Notes: generated by a model not told the origin, from the letters alone. Counted from the stretch's first letter, positions 1 through 6,891 are shown. The stretch: 10,289 nt of DNA from UBA1151 sp963579925 (GCA_963579925.1 CAUZJA010000090.1:1-10289), one strand, 5' to 3'. Made by a program: numbers and translations.

Positions 1-1
1 A

Positions 2-184
2 CGCGACTCATCGCACCCGAATCTGGAGATCGCCGTGGATGGCGGTATCAAAGTAGACACCGCGCCACTCGCGACCGGTGCAGGGGCGACCACCCTCATC
101 TCCGGCTCCGGCATCTTCGGACACGCTGATGGGGTTCCTGCAGGCGTTGCCAGTATCAGGGACGCAGCGAACTTAAACGCTTAA
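2..184 (+). CDS. rpe: Ribulose-phosphate 3-epimerase, C-terminal 60 residues (partial)
   Basis: This is the C-terminal end of a gene that begins outside the window. Rpe interconverts ribulose 5-phosphate and xylulose 5-phosphate in the cytoplasmic pentose-phosphate and Calvin pathways, in a metal-dependent TIM barrel. The visible part contains the end-of-barrel signatures. 'AVDGGIKVD' holds the catalytic, metal-binding Asp of the family's VDGG motif (visible residue 13). 'ISGSGIFG' (visible 33-40) is the phosphate-binding strand-loop. The frame ends with TAA at 182-184. The neighbouring bL28 gene on the other strand matches the rpe...rpmB order seen in Firmicutes such as Bacillus subtilis, which supports the assignment. 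The codons are open and continuous to the left edge. Other ribulose-phosphate-binding barrels are possible but fit less well. Confidence 0.88.
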   Translation, partial: RDSSHPNLEIAVDGGIKVDTAPLATGAGATTLISGSGIFGHADGVPAGVASIRDAANLNA

Positions 185-189
185 AAGAA

Positions 190-215
190 AAACCGCCATC
201 AATTGACGGCGGTTT
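190..215. terminator. Bidirectional intrinsic terminator between rpe and rpmB
   Basis: A perfect 8-bp stem, AAACCGCC (190-197) paired with GGCGGTTT (208-215), encloses a loop that is itself the palindrome TCAATTGA (199-206). It is A-rich on the left (183-192) and T-rich on the right, so it can end transcription from both the rightward rpe and the leftward rpmB. It sits between the two convergent stop codons, as expected for a shared terminator. Confidence 0.85.
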
Positions 216-242
216 GTTCAGGTTCGCACCCGTAAACGGAGG

Positions 243-431
243 TTACTTGCGAGGCGGCTTCACTGACGTTCGCAGACAGCGGGCGCAGATAAATACTTTC
301 TTTGACTCGCCGTCGACTACCATTGTCTTCTTGAAGACGTTTGGCTTGAACTGACGGTTTGTCGCCTTCATCGAGTGGCTGCGATTGTGCCCAAACTGAG
401 GACCTTTACCGCAAACTGAACACTTAGCCAT
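243..431 (-). CDS. rpmB: 50S ribosomal protein bL28, zinc-binding (C+) form
   Basis: Component of the large ribosomal subunit. The 62-residue length and the N-terminus 'MAKCSVCGKGPQFGHNRSHS' are typical of bL28. Two Cys pairs, C4/C7 and C49/C52 (ICARC), form the zinc-ribbon version of the protein. Some bacteria also carry a Cys-free paralogue used under zinc starvation, but only this zinc form is visible here. The ATG at 431 is preceded on the minus strand by a good Shine-Dalgarno, AGAGGAA (complement of 436-442), about 5 bases upstream. The stop is TAA at 245-243. It converges with rpe across a shared terminator and diverges from the fakA set. The leader between 432 and about 530 contains structured DNA described separately. 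Confidence 0.97.
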   Translation of the reverse strand: MAKCSVCGKGPQFGHNRSHSMKATNRQFKPNVFKKTMVVDGESKKVFICARCLRTSVKPPRK

Positions 432-485
432 CGAATTCCTCTTCAGGTTTGTGACGAGCCTCAGGACAAGGGTCGCCGCATGAGC

Positions 486-529
486 TTGTTTGTAAACAAA
501 TCGAGGCCGCTAGGAAAACGCGTGCCTCG
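486..529. promoter_or_regulatory. Hairpin plus short palindrome in the rpmB / fakA divergent leader
   Basis: CGAGGC (502-507) pairs with GCCTCG (524-529), and the inner CGC (508-510) pairs with GCG (520-522) with one bulged T (523). This gives about 9 bp around the loop TAGGAAAAC. Immediately left is TTGTTT-GT-AAACAA (486-499), a palindrome with a 2-base centre. Read on the minus strand, the GC stem is followed by a short T-rich run (ATTTGTTT), which resembles an attenuator or leader terminator ahead of rpmB. Alternatively the palindrome is a regulator-binding site in the divergent promoter. I could not place convincing -35/-10 boxes on either strand. The structure is seen directly; its role is inferred. 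Confidence 0.4.
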
Positions 530-600
530 GGGATGTATCTCTACTTTCTACGTTAACATGCGGTAAGTCCGCGCAGCAAGGAGATTCGCTGCAATCCTAC

Positions 601-605
601 AAGGA
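601..605 (+). promoter_or_regulatory. Shine-Dalgarno of the short upstream reading frame
   Basis: AAGGA lies 7 bases before the ATG at 613. It is the only good ribosome-binding site in the 249 bases between rpmB and fakA. The fakA ATG at 681 has no recognisable Shine-Dalgarno of its own. This favours ribosomes loading at 613 and reaching fakA by coupling. Confidence 0.5.
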
Positions 606-612
606 CAAACTG

Positions 613-684
613 ATGAGTAGCCCGCCTGATTTCCTGATGAAGAGCGTATCTGAAGCCGCAATTACTATCGTCGGTCAACGATGA
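613..684 (+). CDS. Putative 23-residue leader peptide overlapping the fakA start
   Basis: A 24-codon frame (MSSPPDFL... ending IVGQR) starts at ATG 613 behind a well-spaced AAGGA. Its TGA stop (682-684) overlaps the ATG of fakA (681-683) in an ATGA junction. That arrangement is typical of translational coupling, and fakA itself lacks a ribosome-binding site. I see no known domain. In the equivalent gene order of Bacillus subtilis, an Asp23/Gls24-family gene (yloU) sits between rpmB and yloV. The peptide does not resemble that family, so it is a positional replacement rather than a clear remnant. It could be a regulatory upstream frame, the end of an otherwise lost gene, or chance. The same frame is open back to a TAG at 511-513 but has no usable earlier start. 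Confidence 0.38.
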   Translation: MSSPPDFLMKSVSEAAITIVGQR

Positions 685-2321
685 CACCTTCGATGGCTAT
701 CGATACACGCACGCTGGTGGAGGCCATCCGCGCCGGCCATCGAGCCATCGAGCGAAACAAAGTGCAGATCAACTCCCTTAACGTGTTTCCTGTTCCCGAT
801 GGCGATACCGGCACCAACATGGGCTTATCGCTTGAGTCGATTGTCAGCGTCGTGGACGTCGCCGGTTTCGAGACTCTCCCAGAAGCTACGGCCGGTATGG
901 CCAGGTCAGCGTTAATGGGTGCCAGAGGCAACTCAGGCTTGATCCTCTCCCAATTCTTTTCAGGAATCGCTGAAGCAACACCCAGCAGCACTGAGTTCGG
1001 GGCCGCGGAACTGGCACAGTCTCTAAAGATGGCCACAGACTCCGCGTATTCAGCGGTTCAAAACCCCACGGAAGGCACAATGCTCACGGTGCTGCGCCTC
1101 TCCAGAGATGCAGCGGTGGATGCCGCCGACCGGGATTGCTCGTTGACGGAGTCTCTCGCTGAGGTTTGCGCGGCGGCACACGCAGCGGTTGAAGACAGCC
1201 CTAACCTACTGGATGTGCTGGCCAAAGCGGGAGTGGTCGACTCCGGTGGATACGGCCTGTCGGTAATGTTTTCCGGTGCCCTCAGCTACTTGCATGGGGA
1301 GTCTGACGGTTCGATTGAACTGCCAGCGCCCGGAGTGAACTCCGCGCAGGTGTTGACTGAGTTCCTGGCGGAAGCGGAAGAGGAATCATGGGGCTACTGC
1401 ACTGTGTTCCTGGTCACTGGCGAAGATCTTGATCCGGCAGAGTTGCGAACGTCGATGAGTGATATGGGACGCTCTGCCATGGTGGCAGGCAGCGCAACAG
1501 ACGTAAAAGTTCACGTTCACGTCGATAATCCTGGCCCGGCGCTCGGGATGGCCGCAACTCTGGGGACGCTCTCCAATATCACCATTATGAACATGGATGA
1601 GCAGACCGCCGATCGCTCAGCTCGGCAGAGTGATATTGGACCTGAAGGTGGCACAGTGGATGCCGCCTGTGGCATCGTGGCAATAGTTGCTGGCGACGGG
1701 ATGCGCCGATTGTTCATCGAAGGTGGCCTGGGCGCAGTTGAAGTCGTGACCGGTGGCGATTCCATGAATCCCAGCGTTGGCGAGATTCTGGATGCCATTG
1801 AGCGCTGCTCGCAGGAGGAAGTGATCATCCTCCCAAATAACTCAAACGTGATCGGCACGGCTAATCAGGCGGCATGTGAGAGCGCAAAGCAGGTCGCTGT
1901 TGTTCCCACAAGGTCTATGCAGGCAGGTATTTCAGGACTCCTGGCTTACACTCCCCAGCTGGGAGCATCAGAAAATCAAAGCTCGATGGACGCAGCGGCC
2001 TCGGATGTCGTGGTCGGAAGTGTCACAATTGCCTCGCGAGATTTCGATCTCAACGGTGAGAGTGTCAGTTCCGGCGCGGTAATTGGGATACTGGGCGGTG
2101 AGATAGTTGTTGCTGGTAGTGAAATTGATGAAGTCGCGCTGAAACTGATGGGCAGAATGTCGCAGCGTGGCGAGCTTCTTACGATTTATCGAGGTGATGG
2201 CGTGGATCAGCATCAGGCGGAGGAGCTTGGACTTGCTCTGAACGCCCAGTATGAAGCGCTGGAAGTAGAAATTCTGGATGGTGGTCAACCGCACTACCCG
2301 CTACTGATAGCGGTGGAGTAG
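681..2321 (+). CDS. fakA: FakA-like fatty acid kinase catalytic subunit (YloV/DAK2 family)
   Basis: Likely the ATP-binding subunit of a two-part cytoplasmic fatty acid kinase. It would phosphorylate a fatty acid bound to FakB, giving acyl-phosphate for phospholipid synthesis. The 546 residues match the family length (about 550). The N-terminal DhaL/DAK2 nucleotide domain (about 9-200) has 'NVFPVPDGDTGTNMG' with metal-binding Asp40 and Asp42, 'GARGNSG' (80-86), 'EGTMLTV' (131-137) and 'VVDSGG' (185-190). The middle domain (about 225-310) keeps Cys240 and 'KVHVH' with His278/His280, the probable zinc ligands of FakA. The rest is the C-terminal FakB-interacting domain of the YloV family. The ATG at 681 overlaps the stop of a short upstream frame. 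An alternative ATG at 693 (residue 5) is also without a Shine-Dalgarno, so the start is uncertain by four residues. The gene is followed after 12 bases by the fakB-like gene, the expected partner. Dihydroxyacetone kinase activity is less likely because no separate DhaK is present. Confidence 0.9.
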   Translation: MTPSMAIDTRTLVEAIRAGHRAIERNKVQINSLNVFPVPDGDTGTNMGLSLESIVSVVDVAGFETLPEATAGMARSALMGARGNSGLILSQFFSGIAEATPSSTEFGAAELAQSLKMATDSAYSAVQNPTEGTMLTVLRLSRDAAVDAADRDCSLTESLAEVCAAAHAAVEDSPNLLDVLAKAGVVDSGGYGLSVMFSGALSYLHGESDGSIELPAPGVNSAQVLTEFLAEAEEESWGYCTVFLVTGEDLDPAELRTSMSDMGRSAMVAGSATDVKVHVHVDNPGPALGMAATLGTLSNITIMNMDEQTADRSARQSDIGPEGGTVDAACGIVAIVAGDGMRRLFIEGGLGAVEVVTGGDSMNPSVGEILDAIERCSQEEVIILPNNSNVIGTANQAACESAKQVAVVPTRSMQAGISGLLAYTPQLGASENQSSMDAAASDVVVGSVTIASRDFDLNGESVSSGAVIGILGGEIVVAGSEIDEVALKLMGRMSQRGELLTIYRGDGVDQHQAEELGLALNAQYEALEVEILDGGQPHYPLLIAVE

Positions 2322-2333
2322 AAAGAGCGCAAA

Positions 2334-3179
2334 TTGAGCGTTGTAATAGTTACAGACAGCACGGCGGATATCGCGCCAGATCTGATTGAAGAACTTGGCA
2401 TTCACATAGTGCCGCTGAAGGTGATGTTTGGCAGCGAAGAGTTCATCGATGGGGTCACGATCAAGCCTTCAGAGTTCTACGGTAGGTTGGAGACATCTGA
2501 GGTCTTTCCGACCACGTCACAGCCGTCTCCGGGTGAGTTCGTGGAGGCATATCAAGGTATCGACGCGAGTGCAGATGGAATTGTTTCGATACATATCAGT
2601 TCAAAATTGAGCGGTACGTATGACTCTGCCGTGCGTGCAAGTGAAGAGCTTGCTGGTGAAGGGCCGGAAATTCGAGTGATCGATGGCAAGTCGGCCAGCA
2701 TGGGCACCGGCCTCACTGTGATCGCCGCTGCTAGGGCTGCACGAGACGGCGCGAGCCTGGATGAGATTGTCGCTCTTGCCAAAGATCTCATTGAACGAAC
2801 CCATGTGTTATTTCTCCTCGATACGCTTGAATACTTGAAACGTGGTGGTCGAGTTGGGACGGCATCAGCGTTTATCGGGACGCTGCTCAAGTTCCATCCG
2901 CTGTTAGGAATCGTCGATGGCGAGGTGGCGCCAATTGCCCGTCCTCGAAGCAAGCAGAAGGGCGTTACGGCGCTCATTTCAAGGCTGGAGGCTGCCGGGA
3001 AGATTGAGCACGCCGCGGTGATCGTGGCCAAGGATCAGGCCGCGGCCGATGGCTTGTCTGCGCAGGTCGCCAACGTGACCGGCTTGTCCGTGCCTCCATC
3101 AACCTCGATCTGTCCGGTCATCGGCGCGCACGCTGGCCCCGGGTTGGTCGGGGTCGCCTACACCGTCGCCAGCGACTAA
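2334..3179 (+). CDS. fakB: DegV-family fatty-acid-binding protein (FakB-like)
   Basis: DegV/FakB proteins bind a fatty acid in a buried tunnel and present its carboxylate to FakA for phosphorylation. The 281 residues match the family. 'VIVTDSTADI' opens the first strand. 'TTSQPS' (60-65) and 'SSKLSGTYDSA' (89-99) form the carboxylate pocket. 'YLKRGGRVG' (167-175) is the family hallmark, and 'IGAHAGPG' (263-270) ends the fold. Thr61, Ser93 and His266 are the residues that contact the fatty-acid carboxylate in characterised FakB proteins, and all are present. The start is TTG at 2334, because the conserved first strand begins two codons later and the next ATG (codon 31) would delete it. The Shine-Dalgarno is weak (GAAAGAG). 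It lies 12 bases after fakA and 5 bases before recG, so it is almost certainly cotranscribed. Which chain length or unsaturation it prefers cannot be read from the sequence. Confidence 0.9.
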   Translation: MSVVIVTDSTADIAPDLIEELGIHIVPLKVMFGSEEFIDGVTIKPSEFYGRLETSEVFPTTSQPSPGEFVEAYQGIDASADGIVSIHISSKLSGTYDSAVRASEELAGEGPEIRVIDGKSASMGTGLTVIAAARAARDGASLDEIVALAKDLIERTHVLFLLDTLEYLKRGGRVGTASAFIGTLLKFHPLLGIVDGEVAPIARPRSKQKGVTALISRLEAAGKIEHAAVIVAKDQAAADGLSAQVANVTGLSVPPSTSICPVIGAHAGPGLVGVAYTVASD

Positions 3180-3184
3180 TCGGA

Positions 3185-5686
3185 ATGGCCCGAGGGAATA
3201 GCGGTACACGCACCGCTGCATCAAAGCTGGAGATACTGGTCAAGATTCTGGAACTTGAGCGCGCTCAGGGTCATGCAAACACAGCCGTTTCCGGTGGGCT
3301 GGATTCATTTCTTGGTGCCTCAGCGGAAGAGTTCCGGCCGGTTCTGGCAGACGTGGACCGCAGTGCGGGGACTTACTCATCGCGGGATGGCGCAGCCCGC
3401 GAGCTGATGGTTAGCCAGATCCTCAAATCATCTGGTGTATCGCCGGCAAACGCGACTCAACGCCCGACTCCCAAGGTGGCGGCGAAACCGAAAGCTACTC
3501 TGGCAAAAGCAGCCACGACCCCCCCCACTCAAAAAGCCTCAAAGAAAGTTGACCCGCCGGAAGCACTTCCCCTCAAGACACACATCGACGATCTGAAGTT
3601 CATCCGGAAACCCACTCTGGCAAACTTCCGCAAGATGGAGGTTGAGACGCTTCGCGATCTGCTGTACCTGTTCCCACTGCGTCATATTGACTACAGCAAT
3701 GTGAAGCAGATCGCCTATATTGAGATCGATGAAGAAGTCAGCGTTATCGGCAAGGTCATTAGCTCCACCACCAAGCGAATCGGGCGCGGTGCCACAGCTG
3801 TGTCGATCAACGATGGGACCGGTATCGTCGATGCCACATGGTTCAATCAGCCGTATCTGGCATCTCGCTTTAAGCCGGGAACCACGCTGGCCCTGAGCGG
3901 GAAGGTGGGTGTGTATCGCGATCGCGCTCAGTTCCAGAACCCCGAGTACGAAAGCACATCAGGTACATCTGCTGAGGAGTTGATCAAGGGCGGCAATCTC
4001 CTCCCAGTCTACCCCTCTACGGAAGGCATGTACCAACGCACACTTCGGATTGCTACAAACAACGCGCTAGAGGTTGGACTGCCGTCGGTGGTTGATCCTC
4101 TGCCCGCGGAGATTCGGAAGAACCAGAACCTCTTTAAGCTCACACAGGCCATTCATGGGATGCACTTCCCTGATTCGAAAGAGCACTACGCGGAAGCACG
4201 CCGACGCCTTGCGTGGGATGAGTTGTTTATAAACCAAGTTGCGGTCCAGACGCGGCGAATGCAGTGGCGAGAGAAGGATGCTGCTGTTTCGATTCCGCCA
4301 AGTCAGGGAGTGATGGATCACTTCCGCGGGCTACTTCCGTTCAATCTCACGGATGGCCAGGAGTCAGCACTCACCGAGATCATCGGCGAGCTCAAAAACA
4401 CTGTTCCAATGGCACGCCTACTTCAGGGTGAGGTTGGTAGCGGCAAGACGGTCATCGCCCTTGCTGCAATGCTCATGGCCGCGGATGCGGGCTATCAGGC
4501 GGCGTTGATGGCGCCAACCGAAGTGCTGGCAGAACAGCACTTCCTGAATATTGCATCAATGCTCACAGCCGGAGATGTTTCGATCTTCAACGAAGGCTAC
4601 GTGCGGTCGTTTGAGATGCCGGGCTTCGACGAGCCGCTGCGCATCGCGCTGCTTCTGGGCAGCATTCGTCAGTCTGAAAAGGCTGAGATACAGCGCCAAA
4701 TATCTGAAGGCCACATCCAACTCGCCATCGGCACGCACGCGCTGTTTCAGGAGGACGTGGAGATCCCGCGACTCGCCCTCGCAGTGGTCGATGAGCAGCA
4801 TCGATTCGGCGTTGAGCAACGCTCGGCGCTTCAGGGCAAGGGCATCCGGCCGCACTTGCTCGCAATGTCGGCCACACCGATCCCACGGAGCCTCGCACTC
4901 ACTCTCTATGGCGATCTGGATATCTCGACCCTGAAAGAGCTTCCCGGTGGCCGCAAATCAATCAAGACGCGCTGGCTGCGGTCGAAGTCAGATCGCGAAG
5001 ACGGCTATCAGATGATTCGCGACGAGGTTGCAGCCGGGCGACAGGCGTTCGTAGTCTGCCCGTTCATCGAGCCTTCAGATCAGATCGAAGCTCGGGCAGC
5101 CGCCACGGAATACGAGCGTCTCAGACTTGGCGAGCTAAAAGGACTCCGACTGGGGCTGCTACACGGGCGGATGAGCCTGGCTGACAAACAGGAAGTCATG
5201 GAGCAGGTGCACGCACGCGAGATCGACGTGCTGGTAGCGACGCCCGTTATCGAAGTGGGCATCGATGTGCCCAACGCGACGGTGATGATGGTGGAGAGCG
5301 CTGAGCGATTCGGCTTATCTCAGCTTCACCAGTTGCGTGGCCGCGTAGGCCGTGGCGAACACGCCAGCCACTGCTTCGTGCTGACGGACGGTGCCGGCAT
5401 CGAAGCTCAAGAACGCCTGCAGATCATCGAGCGTACTCACGATGGGTTCGAACTGTCAGAGGAAGACTTAAGAATTCGTGGCCCGGGCGATTATTTGGGC
5501 ACGCGCCAGAGCGGAATGCCTGACCTGAAGGTTGCGACGATCAGAGATGTTGAATTGATGCAGTTCGCGAAGGTTGAGGCAGCCGATCTGCTTGAGGTGG
5601 ACCCGCAGCTACAGAAACGTGCTCATCGACCGCTGGCGTCACTTGTCAAAACGCAGTTGAAGAAGATGACCGGCACGCTGAGCTAG
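3185..5686 (+). CDS. recG: ATP-dependent DNA helicase RecG
   Basis: RecG remodels stalled replication forks and D-loops and drives fork regression in the cytoplasm. At 833 residues it is longer than E. coli RecG (693), because of an N-terminal extension. Residues 1-90 contain a predicted helical part and 92-128 form a Lys/Ala/Pro/Thr-rich linker. The wedge (OB-fold) domain lies at about 165-290. Helicase motifs follow in order: 'GEVGSGKT' Walker A (415-422), 'APTEVLAEQH' (443-452), 'GTHAL' (516-520), DEQH box 'DEQHRFG' (536-542), 'SATPIPR' (562-568), 'TPVIEVGIDVPNA' (686-698) and 'QLRGRVGRG' (716-724). The translocation (TRG) element 'RGPGDYLGTRQSG' is at 765-777. All catalytic residues are intact. 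Compared with E. coli there is about a 20-residue insert near 463-485. The ATG at 3185 lies 5 bases after the fakB stop; a shorter form starting at Met151 would lose a conserved wedge entry, so I keep this start. An identical neighbourhood role (yloV ... recG) is known in Firmicutes. Confidence 0.97.
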   Translation: MARGNSGTRTAASKLEILVKILELERAQGHANTAVSGGLDSFLGASAEEFRPVLADVDRSAGTYSSRDGAARELMVSQILKSSGVSPANATQRPTPKVAAKPKATLAKAATTPPTQKASKKVDPPEALPLKTHIDDLKFIRKPTLANFRKMEVETLRDLLYLFPLRHIDYSNVKQIAYIEIDEEVSVIGKVISSTTKRIGRGATAVSINDGTGIVDATWFNQPYLASRFKPGTTLALSGKVGVYRDRAQFQNPEYESTSGTSAEELIKGGNLLPVYPSTEGMYQRTLRIATNNALEVGLPSVVDPLPAEIRKNQNLFKLTQAIHGMHFPDSKEHYAEARRRLAWDELFINQVAVQTRRMQWREKDAAVSIPPSQGVMDHFRGLLPFNLTDGQESALTEIIGELKNTVPMARLLQGEVGSGKTVIALAAMLMAADAGYQAALMAPTEVLAEQHFLNIASMLTAGDVSIFNEGYVRSFEMPGFDEPLRIALLLGSIRQSEKAEIQRQISEGHIQLAIGTHALFQEDVEIPRLALAVVDEQHRFGVEQRSALQGKGIRPHLLAMSATPIPRSLALTLYGDLDISTLKELPGGRKSIKTRWLRSKSDREDGYQMIRDEVAAGRQAFVVCPFIEPSDQIEARAAATEYERLRLGELKGLRLGLLHGRMSLADKQEVMEQVHAREIDVLVATPVIEVGIDVPNATVMMVESAERFGLSQLHQLRGRVGRGEHASHCFVLTDGAGIEAQERLQIIERTHDGFELSEEDLRIRGPGDYLGTRQSGMPDLKVATIRDVELMQFAKVEAADLLEVDPQLQKRAHRPLASLVKTQLKKMTGTLS

Positions 5687-5711
5687 CACTCGTCTAGCAT
5701 TGGTTGAGTCC

Positions 5712-6092
5712 CTACTCGGTTGGCGTGTTCTGCGCTGCCTCTTTGGCCTCGTTACGCCGCATCAGATAGCTGCCAAGAGCGCCTATGGTGACCGCCCACC
5801 AGACGTACGGCACCACGGCAACTCCGACCAACGGAATCAATATGTTCCAGGGATCGCCCAGGTCGACCACAAAGCCAACCACAATCATGATTCCTGCAGG
5901 GACTGCCATCACAGCGCCGACGTAGAGTCCGAATTTGACGATCTGGCCCTCATCGGCCTTCGCAACACCTCCGCCAATAAGGCCAGCTACGAACGGACCC
6001 AGCGGTACGCTGATGAAGTGGACTATCGGTATGGCGATTGTCAGCAGCGATACCAGGACCAATCCGGTGGCGACAAGCACACCATTGAGCAT
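5712..6092 (-). CDS. Small integral membrane protein, unknown function
   Basis: This 126-residue protein is almost entirely hydrophobic. Likely membrane segments are at about 3-27, 29-44 (a Gly-rich 'GPFVAGLIGGGVA' stretch), 52-76 and 82-111. It ends in a charged tail 'RRNEAKEAAQNTPTE' (112-126) that is probably cytoplasmic. There is no signal peptide distinct from the first helix and no recognisable catalytic motif. The GPFVAGLIGGG part recalls small DUF5518-type membrane proteins, but I am not sure of that. The start at 6092 is supported by GGAG about 8 bases upstream on the minus strand (CTGGAGAATCGTTC before the ATG). It converges with recG with only 25 bases between the stops and no clear hairpin there, so it is probably a single-gene unit. 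Hydropathy and codon structure make a real gene likely. Confidence 0.75.
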   Translation of the reverse strand: MLNGVLVATGLVLVSLLTIAIPIVHFISVPLGPFVAGLIGGGVAKADEGQIVKFGLYVGAVMAVPAGIMIVVGFVVDLGDPWNILIPLVGVAVVPYVWWAVTIGALGSYLMRRNEAKEAAQNTPTE

Positions 6093-6222
6093 GAACGATT
6101 CTCCAGAGCCTGAGTAAGGGCGAAACGCGGGATGAAATTTAAACGGAATCAGAATACCAGTCTGAGCAACGGCAGATCATGCAGGTCGGAATTCACGGCC
6201 TCGCTTGATCGACACCTTATTT

Positions 6223-6304
6223 GTCATTCTGAGGCTACCGAAGAATCTCAGCCATGAGCTGTGTCCACGCGAGATGTAGCTGGAGCGGCGCATCCCGCCC
6301 CTAC
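6223..6304. repeat. Decayed dispersed intergenic repeat (CATTCTGAG...GAAGAATCTC type)
   Basis: TGTCATTCTGAG (6222-6233) followed by CGAAGAATCTC (6239-6249) contains the arms ATTCT/AGAAT and CTGAG/CTCAG around a short spacer. This strongly resembles an intergenic hairpin repeat common in Chloroflexota and several other phyla (recognised from memory). About 25 bases on, GTAG (6276-6279) and GCCCCTAC (6297-6304) look like the ends of a second, GTAGGG-ended palindrome whose left arm has decayed. The right end overlaps the stop codon of the DUF1348 gene. The block fills most of the 208-base gap between two leftward genes; nothing coding is seen there. Confidence 0.5.
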
Positions 6305-6726
6305 TCCCGCTCCCACCGATAACGACGCTCACTCTCCGCAATCGCCACATCATTCGCGCTCATGTCGCGTCGCTGCATGAGGCCGTTGGCGTCGAATTCC
6401 CAGTGCTCATTGCCGTGGGTGCGGAACCAGTTGCCGTCGTGGTCGTGATATTCGTACTCAAACCGCACGGAGATATTGTTGTCCGTGAAGGCCCAGAGTT
6501 CTTTCATGAGTCGGTAGTCCAGCTCCTTCTCCCACTTGCGAGTCAGGAACTCTTTGATGGCCTCGCGACCGGTGAAGAATTGATCCCGGTTTCGCCAATC
6601 TGAATCAGGTGTATAGGCCATCGAAACGCGTTCTGGATCACGGGCGTTCCATGCGTCTTCGGCCGCTTTTACCTTCTTGGCAGCGGTTTCGGCGGTAAAT
6701 GGTGGTAGCGGTGGGCGTTGTTCCAT
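6301..6726 (-). CDS. DUF1348 family protein (NTF2/SnoaL-like fold)
   Basis: A 141-residue cytoplasmic protein of the DUF1348 group within the NTF2-like superfamily, whose function is unassigned. It is recognised from conserved stretches: 'RPPLPPFTAETA' (4-15), 'AEDAWNARDPERVSMAYTPDS' split around residues 22-42, 'WRNRDQFFTGREAI' (44-57), 'FLTRKWEKELDYRLMKELWAF' near 60-80 and 'GNWFRTHGNEHWEFD' (98-112). The frame is open upstream to 6804, but I choose the ATG at 6726. There AAGGAA (complement of 6732-6737) is 5 bases upstream, and the family normally begins just before the RPPLPPFT motif. The end 'RRYRWERE' is a little short for the family (usually about 150), and its stop lies inside a decayed repeat, so the tail may have been trimmed. 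It is divergent from the aldolase-dehydratase operon. NTF2-like proteins can be small enzymes or binding proteins, and nothing here decides. Confidence 0.9.
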   Translation of the reverse strand: MEQRPPLPPFTAETAAKKVKAAEDAWNARDPERVSMAYTPDSDWRNRDQFFTGREAIKEFLTRKWEKELDYRLMKELWAFTDNNISVRFEYEYHDHDGNWFRTHGNEHWEFDANGLMQRRDMSANDVAIAESERRYRWERE

Positions 6727-6798
6727 GGCGGTTCCTTTGAGACGCGGTGAGGCGGGTTCGTGCTTACACCTCGTTGGATGAATCACCCGCTTAGTGGA

Positions 6799-6810
6799 TG
6801 CCAATTGGCA
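6799..6810. promoter_or_regulatory. Perfect 12-bp palindrome in the divergent promoter region
   Basis: TGCCAATTGGCA reads identically on both strands. It lies in the 176 bases between the leftward DUF1348 gene and the rightward aldolase operon, 93 bases before the aldolase start. A dyad of this size in a divergent intergenic region is a candidate operator for a catabolic regulator (GntR, LacI or IclR type). No regulator gene is visible in the window, so its use is inferred. Confidence 0.4.
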
Positions 6811-6853
6811 GCAGGCAGCCTTAAGGTGCTCCGCCTCAACTGCACGACACGGG

Positions 6854-6859
6854 TATACT
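6854..6859 (+). promoter_or_regulatory. Possible -10 box of the aldolase operon
   Basis: TATACT is five of six matches to the sigma-70 consensus TATAAT and lies 43 bases before the aldolase TTG start. No good -35 box is found 16-18 bases upstream (the region reads CCGCCT), so the promoter may need an activator or may not be real. Confidence 0.3.
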
Positions 6860-6891
6860 CGCCGAGCCTAATCGATCATCTCAGCGCGTAC

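Noticed and set aside
665..2321. Several long antisense frames opposite fakA and fakB (for example 1517-1858 and 2552-3031 on the minus strand)
   Set aside because: They overlap strongly supported genes, have low-complexity Ser/Ala/Arg-rich compositions and no family signature; they are shadows of the GC-biased codon pattern.
5687..5711. Terminator between recG and the membrane protein gene
   Set aside because: The 25-base gap has only very short inverted repeats and no T-run; support is too weak.
6727..6804. N-terminal extension of the DUF1348 protein to a start at 6804
   Set aside because: The extra 26 residues are not family-like and the ATG at 6726 has a good Shine-Dalgarno directly upstream.
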